In this document: piece by piece, positions 7,301 to 14,290 of the stretch
How positions within the stretch are numbered: the first letter of the stretch is position 1
Layout of the letters: every line of letters begins with the position of its first letter
DNA from: Kovacikia minuta CCNUW1
Lineage (GTDB): Bacteria; Cyanobacteriota; Cyanobacteriia; Leptolyngbyales; Leptolyngbyaceae
Reading direction: 5' to 3'
Length of the DNA stretch: 64,000 nt
Assembly: GCF_020091585.1 (NCBI RefSeq)
Contig: NZ_CP083582.1
Coordinates: 372,001 to 436,000 of the forward strand
The notes under the pieces: generated by a model
Seen by the model: the letters and a program-made list of their open reading frames with translations, nothing else
Databases searched by the model: none
Told to the model about the DNA's origin: nothing
Program-made: the position numbers and the translations under genes

Positions 7301-8839
7301 ATGCCTTCGCTTGAGAAGCCTTCTCAGTGGTTTTCCGACTGGTTCAAGATTGGTATTTTAGGACTGTGGCTGCTGTCGTTAGTGCTCAGGTTTTGGGGGC
7401 TGGGACGGTTCAACACCCTGGTATTTGACGAGGTTTATTACGTCAAATTTGCCCATAACTATTTGAGCCAAACCCAATTTTTTGACGGTCATCCCCCCCT
7501 GAGCAAATATTTAATTGCGATCGGGATCTGGATTGGCAACCACCTCCCCTTTGGTTGGGATGCCGTCAATCACAAAGCAGGAGCAGACTATACCACCTGG
7601 AGCTATCGCTGGCTGAATGCCCTGACGGGATCATTCATTCCCCTGGTGGTTCTGGGACTTGCCTACCAGCTCACCCACCGTCGCAGCTATGCCTTCATCG
7701 CCGGATTGCTCATGGCATTTGATGGCTTGTTTCTGGTGGAGTCGCGCTATGCCCTGAATAATGTTTACCTGGTGATTTTGGGCTTGTTGGGGCTGTGGTT
7801 GCTGCTAATTGCCCTGAATACGCCGCGTTCGCGCCAGCGAGAAGCCTGGCTCGTGCTGTCTGGCATTTGTTTTGGTGCGTCTGCATCGATTAAGTGGAAC
7901 GGATTGTGGTTCCTGCTGGGTGCCTATGGCATCTGGGTGAGTGCCTGGGTGATCCGACTGGTGCAGTTCAAACGTCCTGGGCCGATCGCCCTGTTTCCGA
8001 CCGAAATCACCACCGCTGATCAGGCTCAAACCGCGACTGCCCGAAATCCCCTGCAACGGCTGACCCAACTAAAGCTATGGCAAGTTGTGTTGTATTTGGG
8101 TGTGATTCCGGCAGCCTTCTATCGTTTGATCTGGATTCCCCATTTGCAATTGAATCCAAATGCCAGCTTTTGGACGTTGCAGAAGCAAATTCTGACTTAC
8201 CACGAAAAGGTTGGGGATGGTCCCAAAATCCATCCCTACTGTTCCCACTGGTACACCTGGTTGTGGATGATTCGCCCGGTTGCCTATTTCTACCAGGTCA
8301 CCCCCAGGGATGCTCCTTTGCCAGATGGAAGTTCCAACTTAACGACCGCAACGCCCAACACCGTTATTTACGACGTACACGCGACAGGCAACCCGATGCT
8401 GTGGTGGCTATCTACGATTGCCATCATTCTCTTACTGGGAGTGTTAATTTACTCGATCGTGAATTGGGCCACGGCTGAAACCGAAGCGTCCCAGTCTCCC
8501 CCCTTGCAACAAAAGCGCATCTCACCCCTGAATCCTACAGAACGCTGGCTGGGGCTTTTCCTCGTTGTCAACTACGGCGCGAATCTGTTGCCGTGGGTTA
8601 GGGTTACCCGCTGCACATTTTTGTACCACTACATGGGTTCGTCTGTATTTGCAACGATGGCACTTGCCTGGTTGGTAGACCGCTGGCTACGCAGCTCCCA
8701 ACCGCGCCTTCGGATCATGGGAATCGCGATCGTGCTCCTGATCGCGATCGCCTTTATCTTCTGGCTGCCCATCTATCTGGGGTTGCCCCTATCTCCGTTT
8801 GAATTCAGTCTAAGAATGTGGTTGCGATCGTGGGTGTGA
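7301..8839 (+). CDS. Phospholipid carrier-dependent glycosyltransferase (PMT/GT39 family)
   Basis: A 512-residue polytopic membrane protein of the GT-C fold. After the first membrane helix (IGILGLWLLSLVLRF) comes the catalytic loop FDEVYYVKFAHNYL, with the acidic DE pair that defines protein O-mannosyltransferases, and then GHPPLSKY. A second signature, WYTWLWMIRPVAYFY, and the late HYMGSSVF segment fit the C-terminal membrane core. The family moves a mannose or related sugar from a lipid phosphate carrier to an extracytoplasmic acceptor. The acceptor is unknown. No other glycan genes are adjacent. Confidence 0.85.
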   Translation: MPSLEKPSQWFSDWFKIGILGLWLLSLVLRFWGLGRFNTLVFDEVYYVKFAHNYLSQTQFFDGHPPLSKYLIAIGIWIGNHLPFGWDAVNHKAGADYTTWSYRWLNALTGSFIPLVVLGLAYQLTHRRSYAFIAGLLMAFDGLFLVESRYALNNVYLVILGLLGLWLLLIALNTPRSRQREAWLVLSGICFGASASIKWNGLWFLLGAYGIWVSAWVIRLVQFKRPGPIALFPTEITTADQAQTATARNPLQRLTQLKLWQVVLYLGVIPAAFYRLIWIPHLQLNPNASFWTLQKQILTYHEKVGDGPKIHPYCSHWYTWLWMIRPVAYFYQVTPRDAPLPDGSSNLTTATPNTVIYDVHATGNPMLWWLSTIAIILLLGVLIYSIVNWATAETEASQSPPLQQKRISPLNPTERWLGLFLVVNYGANLLPWVRVTRCTFLYHYMGSSVFATMALAWLVDRWLRSSQPRLRIMGIAIVLLIAIAFIFWLPIYLGLPLSPFEFSLRMWLRSWV

Positions 8840-8841
8840 AC

Positions 8842-9390
8842 CTAATTCCTCACCAACCACTTCTGCGCATTCAGCCGCTGAAGCGCCCCTAAAACCAGAA
8901 GTCCCAACGAAACTCTACGCTCATCAATCAGGAAAGATTCAAGCGTGCTGGGTTTGCCGCCACTTTCGGAGTAGGAAAAGGCTTTCTGTCCCTGAATATT
9001 TTCTGTCAGGAAGTAGATATTGAACTGCCGGGGTTGTTTCCAGCCACTGTTCCAGCGACCAATGACCTGCCAGCATTCAGGAGCGTTCGCGTAACCGACG
9101 ACTCCAATCTTTTGCTTCTCAAAGGTCAGGTCCACATCCTTAATCCCCTGCTTTGCCAATCCTGCTTTCAATGCAGGCAAATAATCCTGCTGAATGAAGT
9201 CAGCAAAGGGTTTGTCTTCGACGGCGGGAGGTTTCTCTTTCTTGGCTTTAGCAGCAGGCTTTTCACCATCGGCAGCATCTCCTGCTGCTGGCTTGGCTTT
9301 TTTTTCAGCAGGCTGTTTGGCTGGCGTTTCGCTGGCTTCAGGAGCCGGGGCCTGTTCTTCAGCATTGTTGGGAGTCGATTCTTCTGCCAT
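8842..9390 (-). CDS. DUF2996 family protein
   Basis: 182 residues. The first 65 are a low-complexity Ala/Lys/Glu/Pro tail (KKAKPAAGDAADGEK) that is probably disordered. The ordered part begins at KPFADFIQQDYLPALKAGL and includes YANAPECWQVIGRW and RQFNIYFLTENI, then ends in LESFLIDERRVSLGLLVLGALQRLNAQKW; this agrees with what I know of the cyanobacterial DUF2996 family. There is no signal peptide or membrane segment, and the function is not established. It lies tail-to-tail with the mannosyltransferase-like gene, with only two bases between their stop codons. Confidence 0.7.
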   Translation of the reverse strand: MAEESTPNNAEEQAPAPEASETPAKQPAEKKAKPAAGDAADGEKPAAKAKKEKPPAVEDKPFADFIQQDYLPALKAGLAKQGIKDVDLTFEKQKIGVVGYANAPECWQVIGRWNSGWKQPRQFNIYFLTENIQGQKAFSYSESGGKPSTLESFLIDERRVSLGLLVLGALQRLNAQKWLVRN

Positions 9391-9521
9391 TCCTCAGGTC
9401 TATCCTTCTATTTGTTGGGCAACAAGTGGGCAGCAAGCCCCTGTGTGTCATCTTAATAGAATGAGCAGTTGGGGGGTAGGGGCAAAAAAACAATCGCTAA
9501 GATAGGGTTTTATTTATCTTG

Positions 9522-10394
9522 ATGGTTTTTACTGTGCATCCAGGCATCTCAAAGGCTGTTCATCTGAATGTTTTAGTCCAGGGAGAAGGATTTCCGATCC
9601 TTTGCCTGCATGGTCATCCTGGATCAGGACGAAGTTTGTCGGTGTTCACCCATCACCTTTCTCGGCAGTTCAAAACGATCGCACCAGACCTACGCGGTTA
9701 TGGCAGTAGCCCAGCCGACCAGGATTTTGTGATGGCTGATCACCTAACCGATCTAGAAGCAGTGTTGGACGACTACCAAATTCAGCGATGTTTAATCCTA
9801 GGGTGGTCCTTGGGGGGAATTCTAGCGTTAGAACTGGCACTCAGGAATTTAGAACGGGTGAGTGGGTTAATCTTGGTTGCAACCGCAGCCCGTCCCCGCA
9901 GCAACCATCCTGCCATTTCCTGGCAAGATAATCTCTACACTGGCTTAGCTTCGATCGCGAATCGCCTCAACCCCGGCGGACAGTGGGCAATTGACACCCT
10001 GGGGAAGCGATCGCTCTACCGCTACCTGATCCAGCAGCACACCCCAGGCACCTACCGCTATCTGGCAGCAGAAGCCATGCCCGCTTACCTGCAAACTTCT
10101 CGCCAGGCAACCCGTGCCCTATCAGCCGCACTAAATCAGGGATATAACCGACTGGTTGACCTGTCCCAAATTCAGTGCCCCTGTCTGATCCTGGCAGGCT
10201 CAGAAGATCGCCATATCACAGCCGCATCCAGCCTGGAAACCGCCCAACATCTGCCTGATGCCGAATGGCACTGTTACTCCAATACTGCCCACCTGTTTCC
10301 CTGGGAAATTCCCGACCAGATGTTGCAAGACATCGACCATTGGATTGAGCACCATCCAGAGGTGGTGAGGGAAAGGATGAAGGATGAAGGATGA
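9522..10394 (+). CDS. Alpha/beta hydrolase
   Basis: About 290 residues with a complete alpha/beta-hydrolase triad. The oxyanion motif HGHPGSG lies near residue 30, the nucleophile elbow GWSLGG near 94-99, the acid in AGSEDRHI near 224, and the histidine in SNTAHLFPWE near 260. The order and spacing fit the lid-bearing esterase/haloperoxidase-like group; the substrate cannot be inferred. The ATG at 9522 is preceded by an in-frame TTG, and no strong ribosome binding site is seen. The gene is followed by two long heptamer arrays. Confidence 0.8.
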   Translation: MVFTVHPGISKAVHLNVLVQGEGFPILCLHGHPGSGRSLSVFTHHLSRQFKTIAPDLRGYGSSPADQDFVMADHLTDLEAVLDDYQIQRCLILGWSLGGILALELALRNLERVSGLILVATAARPRSNHPAISWQDNLYTGLASIANRLNPGGQWAIDTLGKRSLYRYLIQQHTPGTYRYLAAEAMPAYLQTSRQATRALSAALNQGYNRLVDLSQIQCPCLILAGSEDRHITAASSLETAQHLPDAEWHCYSNTAHLFPWEIPDQMLQDIDHWIEHHPEVVRERMKDEG

Positions 10395-10403
10395 AGGGCG
10401 AGA

Positions 10404-10459
10404 GGAGTTAGGAGTTAGGAGTTAGGAGTTAGGAGTTAGGAGTTAGGAGTTAGGAGTTA
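10404..10459. repeat. STRR heptamer array (GGAGTTA)n
   Basis: Eight perfect head-to-tail copies of GGAGTTA start ten bases after the hydrolase stop codon. Confidence 0.95.
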
Positions 10460-10489
10460 GAGGTCAAAGATAAGAGAGAAATAAAATAA

Positions 10490-10599
10490 CCCCACACCCC
10501 ACACCCCACACCCCACACCCCATTCCCCACACCCCACACCCCACACCCCACACCCCACACCCCACACCCCACACCCCACACCCCACACCCCATTCCCCA
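10490..10599. repeat. STRR heptamer array (CCCCACA)n
   Basis: About fifteen units of CCCCACA with interspersed CCCCATT variants, making the longest heptamer array in the window. It fills the spacer before the TPR gene. The period of seven is kept through the variant units. Confidence 0.95.
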
Positions 10600-10649
10600 T
10601 TCCCAAATCTGCCATCTACAATCTAAGATCTGCAATCTACAATTCCACT

Positions 10650-11120
10650 ATGAATGAAGCGTTAATTGCATCCCTGTTGAAGGACTTGAAAAGTTCTGAT
10701 GAATCGGTGCGCGAGAGTGCGACCCAAGAACTCTGGCGGATCTGGTTTGAGCAAAAAGGTATTTTGGGTTTAGAGGTGATTCGGCGGGCGCAACTATTGT
10801 TGGAAGCGGGAGAGTTTTTGGATGCCGAAGAAACCCTGACCGTTCTGATTCAGGGTCAACCGGACTTTGCAGAAGCCTGGAATCGCCGCGCGGTTCTCTA
10901 CTACACCCAGGGGCGCTACCGCAAGGCGATCGCAGATTGTGAAATGGCAATTCGGCTGAATCCGATTCATTTTGGTGCTTTGCATGGTCTGGGGCTTTGC
11001 CATGCTGCCCTTGGCAATTTCAAAGAAGCCATTCACTGCTTCCACAGAGCACTGGAAATCCAACCCTATTCCACGGCAAACCAACGCCTGATCCTGGAAT
11101 GTACCGCCCGCTTGACCTGA
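10650..11120 (+). CDS. TPR repeat protein
   Basis: 156 residues of alpha-helical repeats. At least two canonical 34-residue tetratricopeptide repeats are visible: AEAWNRRAVLYYTQGRYRKAIADCEMAIRLNP and the following FGALHGLGLCHAALGNFKEAIHCF. A more divergent one precedes them (LEAGEFLDAEETLTVLIQGQP). TPR proteins scaffold protein contacts; the partner is unknown. There is no signal peptide. The ATG follows directly on heptamer repeats, and no promoter is obvious. Confidence 0.75.
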   Translation: MNEALIASLLKDLKSSDESVRESATQELWRIWFEQKGILGLEVIRRAQLLLEAGEFLDAEETLTVLIQGQPDFAEAWNRRAVLYYTQGRYRKAIADCEMAIRLNPIHFGALHGLGLCHAALGNFKEAIHCFHRALEIQPYSTANQRLILECTARLT

Positions 11121-11140
11121 TCCAAGAAGGCAGAGGGGTT

Positions 11141-11163
11141 AGGTGGCAGGTGGCAGGTGGCAG
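11141..11163. repeat. STRR heptamer array (AGGTGGC)n
   Basis: Three copies of AGGTGGC plus two bases, just after the TPR gene. A shorter run of the same unit occurs near 44140-44152. Confidence 0.85.
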
Positions 11164-11345
11164 AAATCTGCTACCAATCGCTTGCAACCAATGCAAAGTT
11201 TCCTAATCTCAAGTGTTGATTCTTCAAAAAATCTGTAAGATAGCCACACAATCAGTGATCCACATCACGCTTGACCTCCGTTAAAGATCACCCCTTCCAC
11301 CAGAGGATCATCAGAGAATATAACGCAGAGTTCCTGCAAACCATA

Positions 11346-11540
11346 ATGCAAAGTACAGCCATGATTCGACAACTTGTTGAAAAAGCTCTTTACATTAAGA
11401 AGCTGACGCCTGACATCGAAAATGCCATCAACTACGAATTGACGCGATTGGGGCATATTTCAGATGTTGATTTCGAAGCGCTTGAGCTGTTGATGGATGA
11501 GATGGATGAGGGACGGATTAAGCTCGTTCCCAGCCGCTAA
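11346..11540 (+). CDS. Small conserved cyanobacterial protein
   Basis: About 64 residues from the ATG at 11346 (an upstream TTG would extend it by 25 less plausible residues). The sequence is helical and acidic at its end: IRQLVEKALYIKKLTPDIENAIN, then LTRLGHISDVDFEALELLMDEMDEGRI. It has the look of a compact cyanobacterial protein I have seen repeatedly without an assigned function. No membrane segment or known motif is present. Confidence 0.6.
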   Translation: MQSTAMIRQLVEKALYIKKLTPDIENAINYELTRLGHISDVDFEALELLMDEMDEGRIKLVPSR

Positions 11541-11544
11541 ATGG

Positions 11545-12003
11545 CTAAAATGCTTCGGGGTAAGCTTTCCAAACCTGTTGAATAAACTGCCGGAACCGTT
11601 GGTGACCGGACTGATCTTCCCCATTACCACTGGTCAGACTTGAAATGCTATTCCCTGCGCGATCGCCCAAGCAATAAAGAAAATTGATCAACGGCAGCAC
11701 TTCCGTATCAAGCGCAGTTCGAAATAGAATGGCAGGAAAGAGCAAATCCGCTCCCTGACGCAGATCATAGAAATTCTCCCCAAACTCAGCGCGATTATGC
11801 CGATCGCTACTATTATCGGTTGAATCATTTGGGTCTTCTACGACCAAAACCAGGGGATGAACCCAGCAGACTTGCCGTTTCTCGATAATTTGCACAACTT
11901 CCGCATACAGGCGGCTTGTTTCGTATTCCAGGCAAACAATCTGAAAAGGTTGAAATTGTTGAATTAAATTTGTTTGACATTCCCGCTTTTCAGAGAAACC
12001 CAT
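11545..12003 (-). CDS. Conserved hypothetical protein
   Basis: 152 residues with alternating hydrophobic strands and acidic loops (FQIVCLEYETSRLYAEVVQI, then CWVHPLVLVVEDPN) and a helical C-terminus that ends in FRQFIQQVWKAYPEAF. I do not recognise the family. There is no signal peptide or membrane helix. It lies on the same strand as the upstream hybrid kinase and tail-to-tail with the small gene at 11346. Confidence 0.55.
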   Translation of the reverse strand: MGFSEKRECQTNLIQQFQPFQIVCLEYETSRLYAEVVQIIEKRQVCWVHPLVLVVEDPNDSTDNSSDRHNRAEFGENFYDLRQGADLLFPAILFRTALDTEVLPLINFLYCLGDRAGNSISSLTSGNGEDQSGHQRFRQFIQQVWKAYPEAF

Positions 12004-12079
12004 AGCGTTCGTAAAGGTTGTTCTTTCCCAATTCTAAAGGGTTTGGGGAAAGATAGGGGATAGCAGCGGACAACGCCTC

Positions 12080-13582
12080 CTACTCTGTTGACAGCAGATT
12101 CAGTGGAAGGGTTACGGTAAAAGTCGTTCCAATGCCTTCTTCGGTTTCCACTTGAATCTGACCTTGCAGCAAATCAACGCAACGTTTCACGATCGCCAAT
12201 CCCAGACCCGTTCCCTGGATTGTGCGTACATTGCCAGCCCGATGGAATGCCTCAAATAATTTTGCCTGGTCTTTTTCTGGAATTCCAATGCCCTGATCTC
12301 GAATCGAGAATTTCGCTTGACAGTTGTGGTATGCAAGCGTAAGGCGAATCGGCTTCCTGTTAGGGGAGTACTTAATCGCATTGGATAACAGGTTGTCTAG
12401 AATATGCTTCAAGAGGGAAGGATCGACTCTGGCATAGGTTGCATTTCCCTGTACACAAAACAGGATTTGAGATTGGTTTTCCTGGGTCAATTGCAATGCC
12501 TCGATAATTTCACGGCAAAACTGCTCTAAATCCAAAAGTGTGTATTCCGCCTCAACTCGACCGGCTTCTGTTCGCCCCAATAACAGAATTTCCTCCAACA
12601 ACTCCAGCATCTGATCCGTTGCATTTTTGACGTTTTCAAAATATCTTAATTTCTTCTCTTCGGGGAAAGCTGGGTTCTGCAAGAGATCCGTAGCAAAACG
12701 AATGGTGGTTAGGGGGTTACGAAATTCATGGGAAACCATTGAGATGAAGCGATTTTTCATCTCGTTGAGTTCTCGTTCCTTTGCCAGCGATTGGCGAATT
12801 TCTGCCTCTGCTCGCTTGAGGTTGCTAATATCTCGCCCTTCGGCAATTAATAATGCGATCCTGTTGTTTTCATCTCTCAACGGTTTGATCGAAACATCGA
12901 ACCACCAAAGGCTGCCATTATGGGTATATGCCTGAAGTTCTGAGCGCATGGTTTCGCCTTGAGCCGCTCTCAAAACAGCCTCTTTTAACCAGGACTGCGA
13001 TTGGGCGATCGACTGCCAGCAGGGTGCTTCCCAAATGGGCGTATTGACCAGTTCATTGGGAAAATCCATCCTATCTTTGGTGACCTGGTTAACGTCTAAG
13101 ACCATACCATCCGGCCTCACCAAACTCATGAATTGGAAGGTTTGATCAAAAACTCCCCGAAATCGCTGTTCACTCTCCTGGAGCTTTTTAAGAATCTGCG
13201 CCCGCTCGATCGCGTAACTAACCGTTTTTAACAAAAGTTCTGGGGAAAGCTGCCCTTTGACAAGATAATCTTGAGCGCCCTGAGCAACTGCGTGGCAGGC
13301 GATCGTTTGATCTTGTAAGCCTGTTAGCACCACAATAGGGATATAGGGGACTACTGTTTGAATCTGGGCAACGGTATCAAGCCCCTGGGAATCTGGTAGT
13401 GAAAGGTCAAGCAGAATAACATCAAATTGAGTGGAATGCAAATTCTCCAGGGCGAGACTTAGACGTTTCGCGTGAGTCACCTGCCAACGCTCCGCATCGC
13501 TATCTTGCAAAAGTTCCATCAACAATGCAACATCCGCAGGATTGTCCTCCACTAGCAGGACGGCGATCGTACCATCATTCAT
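12080..13582 (-). CDS. Hybrid response regulator / PAS sensor histidine kinase
   Basis: About 500 residues from the ATG at 13582 (a start at 13636 would add a hydrophobic stub). Order: receiver domain (LLVEDNPADVALL with acidic pocket, DVILLDLSLPDSQG with the phospho-acceptor Asp, and PIVVLTG), one PAS domain (RGVFDQTFQFM), the dimerisation helix with phospho-His in ISMVSHEFRNPL, and a HATPase with LSNAIKYSP, DQGIGIPEK and GTGLGLAIV. The N-terminal receiver suggests it is an intermediate of a phosphorelay rather than a primary sensor. It follows a stand-alone receiver and a large kinase on the same strand. Confidence 0.88.
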   Translation of the reverse strand: MNDGTIAVLLVEDNPADVALLMELLQDSDAERWQVTHAKRLSLALENLHSTQFDVILLDLSLPDSQGLDTVAQIQTVVPYIPIVVLTGLQDQTIACHAVAQGAQDYLVKGQLSPELLLKTVSYAIERAQILKKLQESEQRFRGVFDQTFQFMSLVRPDGMVLDVNQVTKDRMDFPNELVNTPIWEAPCWQSIAQSQSWLKEAVLRAAQGETMRSELQAYTHNGSLWWFDVSIKPLRDENNRIALLIAEGRDISNLKRAEAEIRQSLAKERELNEMKNRFISMVSHEFRNPLTTIRFATDLLQNPAFPEEKKLRYFENVKNATDQMLELLEEILLLGRTEAGRVEAEYTLLDLEQFCREIIEALQLTQENQSQILFCVQGNATYARVDPSLLKHILDNLLSNAIKYSPNRKPIRLTLAYHNCQAKFSIRDQGIGIPEKDQAKLFEAFHRAGNVRTIQGTGLGLAIVKRCVDLLQGQIQVETEEGIGTTFTVTLPLNLLSTE

Positions 13583-13843
13583 ACGTTTGCTGCCTGTTTC
13601 AAGCAATTGGATTGCACAAAAAAAGTAACTAAACATTGACGGATAGTTACAGTGTAAGACGATGAGCAGGATTGGCTCCAGGATTTTCGTTGCAAAAACC
13701 TCGGCAAAATGGAAACCGACGAGGTTGGGGCAGATGATTTTCTTTAGCAGTTTAATATTACATCTTCTAATAACTCAACCTTTTCAAACCCTTTATTTCA
13801 ACGTTCGACCCACCGCTTAATTTCCCCCCAACTTTACAGCGGA

Positions 13844-14290
13844 TTAACCCTGACTGGAGGGAAGTTCAGCCAGGGCGAGCCAGAAATGTTCGATCGCCTC
13901 AACCACATGCACAAACTGATCTAACTCCACGGGTTTGACCAAATAGCAATTCACATGGTTCTGGTAGCTTTTTACGATATCGGCTTCGGTTGAAGAAGTT
14001 GATAAAATGACGACCGGGATCGTCTTCAAATTCTCATCCGCCTTAATTTCAGCCAACAACTCCTGACCATTTTTCTTGGGCAGGTTTAAATCCAGCAAGA
14101 TCAGGTCAGGGCGCGGGGCATTTGTATAGCTCCCAGTTTGATAAAGAAAATTCGTGGCGTCAACCCCATCTCGCACAACGTACAGTTCGTCCAAAAGCCT
14201 GCTGCTACTTAACGTTTCCTGAATTAGAACCGCATCGCTTTTAGAGTCTTCAACCAGTAGAATCTTGAGTAATTTTGGAGAGATTGTCAT
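13844..14290 (-). CDS. Stand-alone response regulator, Rcp1-like
   Basis: 148 residues from ATG at 14290. A single receiver domain: LLVEDSKSDAVLIQETL, phospho-acceptor Asp in DLILLDLNLPKKNG, VVILSTSS and the conserved Lys in CYLVKPVELDQF. There is no output domain. The C-terminal extension (FVHVVEAIEHFW) is typical of Rcp1-type regulators that dimerise and pair with phytochrome-like or PAS kinases. Its start lies inside the last 41 bases of the upstream kinase, so the two are translationally coupled and very probably cognate. Confidence 0.88.
   Translation of the reverse strand: MTISPKLLKILLVEDSKSDAVLIQETLSSSRLLDELYVVRDGVDATNFLYQTGSYTNAPRPDLILLDLNLPKKNGQELLAEIKADENLKTIPVVILSTSSTEADIVKSYQNHVNCYLVKPVELDQFVHVVEAIEHFWLALAELPSSQG

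Noticed and set aside
10450-10635. 61-codon minus-strand frame with CGVWGVG repeats
   Set aside because: Produced entirely by the (CCCCACA)n heptamer array.
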